From NCBI GenBank assembly GCA_954871525.1, contig OX940861.1, positions 40,747,201 to 40,811,200 of the forward strand: DNA of 64,000 bases, written 5' to 3'. The notes under the pieces are model-generated. The model was not told the DNA's origin. It worked only from the letters and a program-made list of their open reading frames with translations, and ran no database searches. Made by a program: the position numbers and the translations under genes. The number at the start of each line of letters is the position of its first letter. Position 1 is the first letter of the stretch. Below are positions 36,596 to 47,876 of the stretch, piece after piece. The stretch is from Parietaria judaica. Its lineage: Eukaryota > Streptophyta > Magnoliopsida > Rosales > Urticaceae.

Positions 36596-36865
36596 GTTAG
36601 CTCATCGTCAATCTCTCTCTGTTTTGTTTTACGACTTTGAAATCGAATTACATGTTGAAAAAGAATCAACGATTTCCTTTAATGGAGCTCTTTTACTTGT
36701 TTCAGTCATTGGTTTTGTGTTGCGGTGTGGTGTGGTGTGGTGTGGTGTGGTGTGGTGTGGTGTGGTGTGGTGTGGTTTTATATATGCTATAATCAAGCTT
36801 CATATAGTTAGGTTTGGATTTTGGAGCTCTTGTAATTGCTGATCAGTGAAGTTCTTCAATTTTAG
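36596..36865 (+). other. Inferred 5' UTR intron of CPSF73-I with (TGTGG)10 repeat
   Basis: A donor CCAG/GTTAGC at 36596 and an acceptor TTTTAG ending at 36865 would remove a 270-bp intron before the start codon. Ten perfect copies of TGTGG occupy 36726-36775. The splice sites are inferred from consensus only. Confidence 0.5.
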
Positions 36866-36892
36866 GGCTTTTGGGTATCTATCTCTTTGGAA

Positions 36893-39800
36893 ATGGCTGC
36901 TTCTGTAACCACGCAATCACCGTCGCTGAAGCGGAGGGATTCGTTGTCGACGAGGGAGGAGGATAAGCTGATTATTACTCCTTTAGGAGCGGGCAATGAA
37001 GTCGGCCGCTCTTGCGTCTACATGTATTACAAAGGGAAAACCGTCCTGGTATGTCCTACCACGGATGTGATGTCGCGTTGGTTTTTGTTTTTGTTTTGGT
37101 CTTACGTTTTATGTCATTGCTCATGCCGGGTTGTGTTTCAGTTCGACTGTGGAATTCATCCAGCTTACTCCGGCATGGCTGCTTTGCCTTACTTCGATGA
37201 GATCGATCCTTCGACAGTGGACGTCCTTCTCATCACTCAGTATGTAGCTACTACTATTTTTCAAAGTTTACTTGGACATGTTGTATTGTCCTTCGACGTG
37301 TTGTATTTACGAGTCCGATTTTGTTAAATCATCATCATCAGACTTTATTATTGTTATTTTGTGTTTTATTTATAGGATTTTAATGGGCAAATTTTTCTAC
37401 TAGGTTTGTTGAGATTTGAGTCCTAGACTCCTAGTGTTTAGGGCTTTAGGCTTTTGTGACTAGGGTGTATCGGTGCTAATAATCGGCCGGCAGGGGCATG
37501 GTTAGCAATGAACGGGATTTAGACGTTACGAGGAGATCTGAATCCTGGTTTAATAACAGTGGAATTGATATTTAATCGTCAAATTTAATCAGTGGTTGAT
37601 TATTCGTTAATTTCCAATTTTAAATAAAGTTATCATTCGTTAATAATTACATCATTAGTCTTTGAATTTATTTCAACTCTACATTTATGCTTACTTTTTG
37701 CAGCTTCCATTTGGATCATGCTGCATCTCTTCCTTATTTTCTCGAAAAGGTTTTTTCTTTAGAAATGAAACATTTTATCTATTTTGTATTTTTGCTTCGT
37801 AGAAAATAATTTGATGTTCTTTTTAGACGACATTCAAAGGCCGTGTTTTCATGACGTACGCAACGAAGGCTATATACAAGTTGCTTTTGACAGATTATGT
37901 AAAAGTGAGCAAGTTTTCTGTGGAAGACATGTTATTTGACGAACAAGACATCAACCGCTCCATGGATAAAATTGAGGTATGTTTTTGCCCCTTAGTTTTT
38001 ATTTAGACCGCCACAGCTGCTTCGTGACATGCTTTCATATAAACAGATTATAGGTTTGCATATTGATCACTCCATTCATTGAAATCTCCCGTCTTTTGCA
38101 CGAATTACTTTCGCAATGCCTTTTGTATTTGAAACCTAGCCTTCTCAATCTTCCGTTAAAATGAAATTTTTCTGTCTTGTTACATTAATGGGTCTGCTCA
38201 TAGTTGCTTTTTTCTGATCATGAAATTTCGTAAAGATAATTATAAGACCAAGTGTAGTTTTCGTATTGAAGCTTGACCAATTTGAAACCATTTTGTTCTA
38301 TTGCAATTGTGTTAAGCATCTTGTTAACTGCCACAATCTTCTTGAATCACAGGTTATTGATTTCCATCAGACAGTTGAGGTCAATGGAATCCGATTTTGG
38401 TGCTACACGGCCGGTCATGTCCTAGGTGCTGCTATGTTCATGGTTGACATCGCCGGAGTTCGAGTTCTCTACACCGGCGACTACTCCCGTGAAGAGGACC
38501 GCCATCTCCGAGCGGCAGAGACCCCACAGTTTTCTCCGGACGTGTGCATAATCGAATCCACATATGGTGTCCAACATCACCAGCCTCGGAGCATCCGAGA
38601 GAAGCGCTTCACCGACGTCATCCACTCCACCATTTCTCAGGGTGGACGGGTCCTGATTCCCGTATTTGCCCTTGGCCGTGCTCAAGAGCTCCTCCTCATC
38701 CTCGATGAGTACTGGTCGAACCACCCCGAGCTCCAGAACATTCCGATATACTATGCCTCTCCCCTCGCGAAACGATGCTTGTCGGTTTACGAGACATACA
38801 CTCTCTCAATGAACGACAGAATCCGGAACGCAAAGTCGAACCCTTTCATCTTCAAGCATATATCTCCATTGAAGAGCATCGAGAGCTTCAAAGACGTCGG
38901 CCCATCAGTGGTAATGGCGAGCCCCGGTGGGCTCCAAAGCGGGCTGTCACGTCAACTCTTCGATATGTGGTGCTCGGATAAGAAAAATTCTTGCGTCATC
39001 CCGGGTTACGTGGTGGAAGGAACACTGGCTAAAACGATCATAAACGAGCCGAAAGAGGTCACTATGATGAACGGGCTCACTGCGCCTTTGAACATGCAGG
39101 TCCACTCCATCTCCTTTTCGGCTCACGCCGACTCTGCTCAGACGAGCGCGTTCTTGGAAGAACTCAGGCCTCCAAACATAATCCTCGTCCATGGAGAAGC
39201 CAAGGAGATGGCCCGGCTCAAGCAGAAGCTCGAGACCCAGTTTGTCGACCGCAACACCAAGATCCTCACCCCAAAGAATTGCCAGTCCGTCGAGATGTAC
39301 TTCAATTCCCAGAAAATGGCCAAAGCCATCGGAAAGCTTGCCGAGAAGACCCCAGAAGCCGGGGAAACCGTAAGCGGCTTATTGGTCAAGAAAGGATTCA
39401 GCTACCAGATAATGGCACCAGACGATCTCCATGTCTTCTCGCAGCTCGCGACGGCGAACATCACCCAGAGGATCACCATCCCATTTTCGAGCTCCTTCAG
39501 TGTGATTAAGCATCGCCTAAAGCAGATCTATGACGGCGTCGAGTCTTCCACCGACGAGGAATCCGGCGTCCCGACGCTGCAAGTGCACGGCCGCTTGACC
39601 ATAAAGCAGGAATCAGAGAAACACGTGTCGCTCCATTGGGCCTCCGACCCGATCAGTGACATGGTCTCCGATTCGGTGGTGGCTTTGGTTCTGAACATCA
39701 ACCGGGAAGTCCCGAAAGTGGTGGTTGAGTCCGACGACGTCAAGGCCGAAGAAGACAACGAGAAGAAAGTGGAGAAGGTGATCTACGCACTCCTCGTGTC

Positions 39801-39993
39801 GCTCTTCGGAGATGTGAAGCTTGGGGAGGACGGGAGGCTCGTGATCAATGTCGACGGCAACGTTGCGATGCTCGACAGGGAGAGCGGTGACGTCGAGAGC
39901 AAAAACGATGGTCTCAGGGAGAGAGTCAAAACGGCGTTCCGACGCATTCAGGGCGCAGTTAAGCCCATCCCGCTCTCGCTCTCGGCGTCCTAG
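36893..39993 (+). CDS. CPSF73-I: Cleavage and polyadenylation specificity factor subunit 73-I (about 696 aa)
   Basis: CPSF73 is the zinc-dependent endonuclease that cuts pre-mRNA before polyadenylation, in the nuclear CPSF complex. Coding exons are 36893-37048, 37142-37239, 37704-37749, 37827-37976 and 38353-39993, totalling 2,091 nt in frame. The metallo-beta-lactamase signature HFHLDH falls at about residues 85-90 and is split by intron 2 inside its first histidine codon. [10 protein letters not shown] (about 171) and LYTGDYSRE (about 190) follow, then the beta-CASP domain with [24 protein letters not shown] and VHGE, the last being the C-terminal metal ligand region. All expected catalytic residues are present. 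The C-terminal 200 residues form the CPSF73-100 C-terminal domain. The length is close to Arabidopsis CPSF73-I (693 aa). The last exon is about 79% of the coding sequence. Confidence 0.96.
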
Positions 39994-40662
39994 CTTCTCA
40001 TCTCGTTTCAGTTTCTCTCTTTAGCTGTTTTAGATGTACTGTAGTGTAGTGAAACTATTTTCTATATGCAATGCAATTTTGACTTTTACTAATCAGCGAA
40101 AGTTAAAACGTAATTATCAATTTTTAGAGAATCTGTACGAGTTTAATGCACTAATTTAATGTATTTTTCTCTTCAACTCAAGTAAAACCGTCTAATGCTA
40201 AAAAAGAAAATTAAAACGTGAGGAAAAAAGGCTTTTCTTTTCTCTTTATAGACATGAAAAAAATGGTTACGCTCTTGTTCTTTTCGCAAATTGATGTATT
40301 TGTGTATTTTTTGAGAAATTATATTATAAAACCCCCGTAAAATTGATGCATGTATCTATTTCATAGCTACAAGCCTAGAACAAATGGCAAAACTTATTTC
40401 ATTTTTTTTATTAAGAAGGAAACAAAAAAGAAAGAAATAAAAATATGAATAACCGGCTTATGAACTAATTTTACGGGGCTAATTAATCGAAAATACAAAG
40501 AAGGTATAATAAGAAATTAATTGGGAATGAATGCCCTATGTGCTAATTAGCTGTCTAATCATTTTATTACCAAACATCTTTTTAGGGCTTAAGAAGTGGG
40601 GCTAACGAAATTTTGCTGAAAGAGTTATTTAATAGACTGCAGTTTTTCATCAAAGTCAAGCC
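39994..40662. other. Downstream flank of CPSF73-I
   Basis: The first 100 bp or so are probably the 3' UTR. The rest is AT-rich with no recognisable gene. Confidence 0.5.
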
Positions 40663-40670
40663 CCGTTGAG

Positions 40671-41461
40671 TAGGGGTGAAAAATTTGTACTCGGTTCCCG
40701 GTTTCGTCTCGGTTCTGGTCCCGGTACTGAACCTTTTTGGTAAAAAATCAGTTTTTTTTTTACCATTCCCTAAAAAGGGACGTCCCGGTTCCGGTTTGAA
40801 AAACCAAAACCAGTTCAAAATTTGAAATTCCCGTTTTTTTTTTGTCCCGGTTCCGGTTTTATGTCGTTTTGTTATAAGTTTGTCGTTTATTCAACATGTC
40901 ATTTCTTATATGTTGTTTACTAGTTAGGTTTTTAATCAATTATTTTATTTTTCAGTCCATTATTTTAACATGTTATTTATTTTTCAGCCCATTACTCGGT
41001 ATTTTATTTAACATGTCATTTCTTATATGTGTTTTGTTATAAAAAATGATTTGTTTGTACTCGGTATTTACTATTTAGCATTTTAGACTCGGTTTTTTGC
41101 ACTTAGATTTGGATTTGGTATCACGAAGTTCACAATGTGAACTCGGATCTTGCATTTGGTATTTTGCTTTTGTACTCGGATTTGGTATTTTGCATTTTGG
41201 ATTTGTAGTTAGTGGGTTATCTTTCATGTTTCTTTTTTGGATTTTGTCCCGGTTTTCGTCCCGGATTTTGGTCTTAAAAAAATCGGGATTTTAATCAATG
41301 TTCCGGTCTCGGTTCTGATTTAAAAAAAAAAAAAAAAACCAAGACTTTTCAAAAGCATAACCAAAACCGGGACAAAAAAACTGTGTCCCGGTTTTTCCGG
41401 GACAGGGACAAAAAATAATCAAATTCTCGGTTCCCGGTTCCCGGTTCCGATTTCAGCCCTA
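40671..41461. mobile_element. Non-autonomous hAT element, CCGGTTC-rich (791 bp)
   Basis: It starts TAGGGGTGAAA and ends with the complement TTTCAGCCCTA. A perfect 8-bp direct repeat, CCGTTGAG, flanks it (40663-40670 and 41462-41469). The outer 150-200 bp at both ends are runs of CGGTTCC/GGTTCCGGTTT with A/T tracts, and the centre is AT-rich. It has no transposase. Confidence 0.87.
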
Positions 41462-41469
41462 CCGTTGAG

Positions 41470-43673
41470 TGATCTTTGGGGCCAAAAAATGGTTAATTTA
41501 ATGTATTATTAATATAATGAACAGGCACTTGATGATCACTTTCATATTGGCTAAGCAAGACGTCAAAAGTTGACCCCAAAGTTAGCAATTGTCTGTCTGT
41601 AGCGTTATTATGTGAATGTGATATTAAATGGAAGATATTTTATTTTATATACTAAAAGAACACTTTAGGATTGACTCAATAATAGAGTTAGAGATATTCA
41701 CACTTTTCTAGATGACGTTAACCTGCTTTCTTTTTTTAGTTCTTTACTTTAAAATGGTCCCAAATTCATTTTTTTTTTTAATGGACCAAAATCATGTTTC
41801 AGATGGCCATAAGCTATGGACCCCATCATACACACATGACACATTTCACATTTAAATAAAAGATAATCGCAGCAAAAGTACTTAAACTTTGATCAATTGT
41901 AGCGACGAGAGTTAAAAGTAAAAAAAAAAAGCGGCAAAAGTATTTAAAATCAACAAATATTAAGCAACACACTTCTTCGTCCTTTTTTTTTTTCTTTCTC
42001 GAAGTCAATTGAGAGAAGATACTAGATAGTTGGATGAACACATAAATGTGTATCTTATGTATAATTTAATAGCTATGCTAAAATAATTGAGTTTGTGTAT
42101 GTGTCATCACACATTTGTTGATTTTTAATATTTTTGTGCTATTTTTACTTTAGACCCTTTCCAGTTCAGTTGTTTAAAATTTTGTTACTTTTTCCTTAGT
42201 TATTCCTTTACATAGTTTTCTTTGGATTACCATCCGACTTTCTTTATTTTTTATTTTTATTTTTAAGTAAAATATTTGTCGTTGATATTCTTAGTTTAAT
42301 ATCTGAGTCTAAATTTTTACACCGAAAATACTCGACTTGTAACATTTGTTGCTTTTTAATATGCGAGTCCTAATTTCTACAACGAAAATATTGATATTTA
42401 ATGTTTACTACACTTTAATACGCAAGTCCAAATTTTGTCGCTAATAGTATTTAACTTCACAAATCTATAGCAACCTGATGAGATTCAAACACTGTAATGA
42501 CCTATATAAACTGTTTTTCCTAAGCAAACTCCGCAATCACAAAAAAAATCAAAGATATCATACTCCTATTAGGCAGACATTCAAACTCTTTTCACGCTTT
42601 TTTAACACCAACACCTTAATATAACACTGAAAAATCGTTGTGACAGGAGATACCGTTTTGTTAACACTTTTTGTGCATAAAAAACAAGCTTCAAGTGCAA
42701 TATGCATGCACGGTGGTAGTGGCGACATCGACATCACGTGAAAGGCTTTGTCGTGGATTCGTAGAGCCGCTTTCTCAGCAGCGATGTCCTTCACAGTGAA
42801 ATGCACATTGTAAGTATGGTCAAACGACGGTGTATGACAGTCATCAATCCCATGAGTCGAGAGGGCAAGAAAAGGCAAGTTGTGAAATCTCACATCGCCT
42901 GAACAAGGGGATGTGGTGATGAGATGTTCCCGACACTATGCAAATATAAGACTGCACAGTTATTTGAGATCATGCAAGTATGAAACTGTATGGTCGAAAA
43001 AACTTAAAATAATAAATTGATACTACTTATATCAACAAGATGCATCTTATTTTCGATAGTTCATTAACTCAAGTATTTTTTTATGTAATCTTCTCAAATA
43101 TATTCAAGGCACCTAAGTTTTCGTGAAAATTCTTTTGCATAAAGATATGGGCCAACCAAGTTTGTATATCATCACCTCCATTATTCAATTATTTTGTATG
43201 ACTCAGAATCTCCGTTGGATTCACTCAGAATATATATCCTAAACCTATTGTATAAAACAAATAAAGGATAGAGAAATCGATGACTCGAGCAACTTTTAGA
43301 GTTACACGGATAATTTATAGTATTTTTCAAAATTAAGATACAAATACTATTTTTTTTAATAGAACAGGGACCCACGTGTAAATATTAAACAAAATCAGCG
43401 CGAAAAGTGCAAAAAGAAAAAAAAGAAAACCCTCCAAAAAATATCATCGCCGCGACATTCGGCAAATCAAACGAAACTGAAGAACTGAACCACTTCTGCC
43501 ATAGCCGAGCTCCAGAGCAGCGACGCTTCTGCAGATTCCTCGCTCTCACCGACACCGGAGACTCGTGAATCTGCGGCCGAGATGTCTCCCAAAGCCCTCG
43601 CTCACTCCCAGGCACGTCCACTCCTGAATCGCGGTTTCTGTGTAGTTGCATTTGAGGTGATTGTGCCCTAGCC
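41470..43673. other. Intergenic DNA upstream of BTL1
   Basis: The sequence is AT-rich. An imperfect tandem repeat of about 65 bp (units near 42295, 42357 and 42418, with GAGTC-AAATTT-TACA-CGAAAATA) is visible. A minus-strand open stretch at 42558-42893 is described separately. The promoter and 5' UTR of BTL1 should lie in 43380-43673, where base composition rises in GC. Confidence 0.5.
42558..42940 (-). pseudogene. Unrecognised open stretch, possible gene fragment
   Basis: The 111-codon frame from the ATG at 42893 has a less AT-biased composition than its surroundings and protein-like content (GIDDCHTPSFDHTYNVHFTV, DIAAEKAALRIHDKAFH). The same frame stays open upstream to about 42940. I cannot place it in a family, and I found no adjoining exon. 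It may be a remnant of a gene or a chance open frame. Confidence 0.25.
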
Positions 43674-46103
43674 ATGGAGGTATCTTCGTTTATCTCACTT
43701 CTCGGGATGTTTATTTGGCAGCAGGCGAAGCAGAAGAAGTTTGGAGGGGTCTTTGGAGACGTCTATGGCGCGACGACGATGCTTCTTCCCAAGGAGATGG
43801 GGCTAGAGAAACCCCAAAAGTTCGAGCTCCGATTCCAACTCCCAGATTTTGGCCGTGCTTGTAAGGTCCGTTATATTTTATAGCTGAAAAGTTCTTGATA
43901 ATGAAAGGTTTATATATATGTATGTATTGGTTGCCAAGTGCTTGTATTTATGAGTATAAATGATTTTTTTTTTCTATTTGAAAACATCTCTTAGTGTGAG
44001 ATCTATCAATCATCTTTCGACTGCTCGTCGACGCTGAGGTTGGTTTATTTGATGTGTTTTATCACAGGAAGTCGTGAAAACGAGAGAAGCGGCGGAGTTC
44101 CTCAGTGGGGCTTTAGCCGGGGCCATGACAAAAGCTGTTCTTGCGCCTCTTGAAACGATCAGGTTTACTGTCCACATTATCTTAAAGTTTTATTCATAAA
44201 ATTCCGACACTCATGCCTTGTATTAATACTAATGTGGGGTTTGTGACCGTTGACCGGCTCGATAAACATGATAATTAACTATCATATGTATAAGTTGTTA
44301 CCGAGTTCTACCCCTTCTCAAAGTGGATTATACCTTGAACTCGTGTTTTGCTCCTTAATCTTTTGGTGACGATCTAAGATGTTAATACGGGGACGTTAAT
44401 CTGCTGGTTTGGTTTCCCTGTTGATTTAACATTGTTTAAACTGATCAATGAGTTTTATATAATATCTATCGATATACTTATTCTGTCGTTAGCTAGGTAA
44501 GTGCTACTAGGCTTTGAGTAGAAAAATATTGAAAAAAAATTAATAGCTCAACAGCAAATTGATCATGTATAGTACAGCTTCTAATTTTAATTTTTATGTT
44601 GATACGATCTTAGTATTAAAATTATGCAGGACTAGAATGGTTGTCGGTGTTGGATCCAAACACATTAGTGGTAGTTTCATCGAGGTGATTGAGCAGCAGG
44701 GCTGGACCGGACTGTGGGCTGGGAACGCGATTAATATGCTGCGTATAATTCCGACACAGGCTATTGAGCTTGGAACATTTGAGTATGTAAAACGATCGAT
44801 GACATCAGCACAGAAAAAATGGAAGGAGGAGGATGGTCCAAAGGTGCAAATTGGTAATTGTACTTTGAAGATACCACTCTCCTGGCTATCTCCGATTGCT
44901 GTGGCAGGCGCTGCTGCTGGGATCGCTGGCACGCTTGTGTGCCACCCCCTTGAAGTAATTAAGGTATCCAGCTCGTTTAGTGGTAATTATGGGCCGGTAG
45001 GCCTGGCCCACATTGTTCAGAACTTACCGCCCCACCCCCGCATGTTCATAGGGGTCTAATATGTATCATCCGAGGCAGATTGTCTCTTGTACATGTTACT
45101 TTATCACATAAATGATTATCTTTCATCTAATCTTCTTACCAGGACCGGTTGACTGTAAGTCACGAAGCTTATCCGTGTCTTAGCATTGCAGTCAGTAAGA
45201 TTTACAAGGACGGCGGAGTTGGCGCTTTCTATTCCGGCCTTTCCCCTACTTTGATAGGAATGCTTCCTTACAGCACTTGCTATTATTTTATGTACGAGAT
45301 GATGAAGAAAAATTACTTGAAATCCAAAAATAGACAGTCTCTAACACGTCCAGAGTTGCTTGTTATCGGAGCCTTTTCCGGTGAGTAGTTTCCATAGCTA
45401 ATTATTCAGTGGCTTGAAAACGGGACAGTTAACTATGCATGTGTTAGACACGTGTTTTGCAGTTAATAAACAATATTATTATAGTTATTTTAGGATAGGG
45501 TCTTTGCAGCAGCTCTTTGATCTTGTGCTCTATGAATTAAACTCGTCAAATGGCGACCTACTTGTTGTCTTAAGAGGCGCAGTGGTCGTTAATATAGCTA
45601 ATTAAGGTTACGTTTTTCTTGCATTGATTGTTAATGACTAGTTGGGGTTACATGTCATTTTCCCTGCATTGATTGTTAATATGGCCAATTAGGGTTGCTT
45701 CTTCATAAGAGTCACATCGATCACTAATATGGCTAGCTTGGGTTATGTTTTCCTTGGCCCGGTTGTTAGTATGGCTAATTAGGGTTATGTTTTCTTAAGA
45801 GACGCATATATTGTTAATGTGGCTAATTAGGGTTACATTTTTGCTGTTTAAGGTCTGACGGCAAGCACGATCAGCTTCCCATTGGAGGTGGCCCGGAAGC
45901 GGCTGATGGTGGGGGCACTGCAAGGGCAGTGCCCTCCAAACATGGCGGCGGCAATCTCGGAAGTCCTCCGTGAGCAAGGCTTGAGAGGGCTCTATAGAGG
46001 GTGGGGCGCCAGCTGTCTCAAGGTCATGCCGTCCTCCGGAATTACATGGATGTTCTACGAAGCTTGGAAGGACATTTTGCTTTCACCCGCACTTCGTTTG
46101 TAA
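43674..46103 (+). CDS. BTL1: Probable mitochondrial adenine nucleotide transporter, BTL1 type (369 aa)
   Basis: Mitochondrial carrier family proteins exchange metabolites across the inner mitochondrial (or plastid) membrane; the BT/BTL group moves adenine nucleotides. Exons are 43674-43865, 44068-44162, 44630-44963, 45143-45380 and 45853-46103, which total 1,110 nt in frame. Three carrier repeats are visible, each with a P-x-[DE]-x-x-[KR] signature: APLETIR (split by intron 2), HPLEVIK and FPLEVARKR. Each is followed by the usual helix pair and a G-x-x-GLWAG/GAFYSGL/GLYRGW loop. A substrate-contact-like PTQAIELGTFEY and PSSGITWMFYEAW are present. The start ATG (MEVSSF) is the first in frame, although a later Met (MGLEKPQKF) cannot be excluded. 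No clear cleavable presequence is seen, which is common for carriers. Confidence 0.92.
45565..45850. repeat. Degenerate minisatellite in BTL1 intron 4
   Basis: About six units of 41-50 bp contain the core GTTAATATGGCTAATTAGGG followed by TTA-GTTTTC and a variable AAGAG-CGCAT segment. The core is recognisable near 45592, 45633, 45675, 45731, 45769 and 45816. The last unit ends close to the splice acceptor at 45852. Confidence 0.75.
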
Positions 46104-47876
46104 GGCAGCCGGTGATCATTCGGTCGGAAAGTTTTGGAAACCCTAACCCTAATTCCAGCATAGGGGAGTGAGTGCCGGTGTTGCTTGAAGCCTCTACGTG
46201 ATTTTTTTTACGGCGGATCTGAGGCTCTGAAATTTAGTCTCTTTATTAATCCCTTTTAACGGGAGTGAGTGAGCTTGCCGGAGCACACGGCGAATGTTAC
46301 GTCGGAAGCCCCTCTTTACATTCCGATTCTTTGTGCCTTTAATTATATTTATATGTTCATCTGCAAACACTTCTAATTTTGTAGCTTTCTTAATCAAGAA
46401 AATTTCAATATAGAAACTTGAGTGGATCAATGTTTTGACTTGATATTATAAGCTATCTGTTTTACACAAATAAAGGACAAAAATAGCCTTGGTCCAAAGA
46501 GAACAATACATTTCGAACTTCTCTAACTCGCTGTGCTTTGCGTGATCCTCCACTCCTTGGCTCGACGTGCTTTGCCGTAACCATCTCTCCTCGGCTCGGC
46601 TTGTCTTCAGCTCTTAATGCTGATGCCGCGCAAACTCGTCTTGAAAGAATCAGCTTCTCCAAGCCCTGCCTCCGTGCTTCCTTTGCTGTCTCGGTGCCTA
46701 CTTCGTCGTCGTCCCCATGCCTCCTCCACCGTGCCTCACTGAGCCCCTTATTCCGGTGCATAAACAGTTCAATGAGCAGGTTCATTGCCGAGGTTCTGCG
46801 TGTCTTTAAAATATAAAAATGTTAGATATTGAAAAGAAAAAAATTATTGAAACTGTTTCCGAAACCCGATTTAGTCAACTTTATTGAAAATCAATGTTAG
46901 TTCTCCGGCGTGATTTTACATTGAATTTTGTAGAGAAAAGTTCATTCGAACGAACACCTTTTTCTCTTGTATTTTAATTACTCTTTATTAACTTCCAAGT
47001 CTATTTACTCACATATATGGAGCTGATTGGATGACCCTAATCTATCGTTCTTCATTGCAAGTAATTTAACTTTCTTCGTCAACCCATCCTTGTTTTCAAC
47101 GGTCGAACATATCAACGAAATTACTTGATTAGGATGACATCGACAGTCGCGGTGGTGGTGGTGGTGACTTCGTATAAATTTGTGTTCATACGGATCATAT
47201 TCTTTGAAGCTCAGTGTCATTATCTAAACCAACTTTGTCAATCAATAATAAGCATATATGAAGATGAAGCATTATTCTGAGTTTTTCCGAAAACGGGTCA
47301 CACGCAATGGTAGCCCTCGCATCGCATCAACAAGTATTTACTTACATAGCGATGGAACAATAACATGACCGGACGAAAGCAACGGGACATACAGAAACTG
47401 CATTACAGGTCAAACATACATAATTTTGGGTAGAGGAAACACAAAATTACGTATGTTTACCACAAATTTCGAGTAAACCCTAGTCGAAAGTTTGGTATAG
47501 TTTACCACAAATTCCCATAAAACTACCAAATATTCACTACGAAACTAACTGCGCTCAGAAGTATGGCGAATTCACAAGAGATGTATACTTAAGAAAACAG
47601 AAAAAACAAAAAAAAAAAAAAAAAAAAAACGGCAGTGTTGAGTGTTTGAACGATTTAACTATTATAAAGCATTTTCACATATGAAAAATAAAATAAAAAA
47701 ATCAAACAGTAATTTTCAATTCTTAAATTGGATTTATAAAAACTACACGTCTTCAACAACAAGGCCTCAACACAAGTATGCCTTAACACAAACCCTTTTT
47801 ATGTGAAAAAAGAGACCTTATTCTCTTTACTACAATTTTCAAAAATCAAATAGAAATATTCTCGATTGAGCAAAAT
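46104..47876. other. Intergenic DNA between convergent BTL1 and GCD1
   Basis: It contains the two 3' UTRs. A GC-richer patch at 46530-46790 gives open frames on both strands but no recognisable domain. A poly(A) run lies near 47610-47629. Confidence 0.5.

Noticed and set aside
46138..46154. AACCCTAACCCTAA, telomere-like
   Set aside because: Two units only, in the 3' flank of BTL1; not an interstitial telomere tract.
46462..46816. Overlapping open frames of 92-107 codons on both strands
   Set aside because: Neither strand shows a recognisable domain, and the patch is simply GC-richer than its surroundings.
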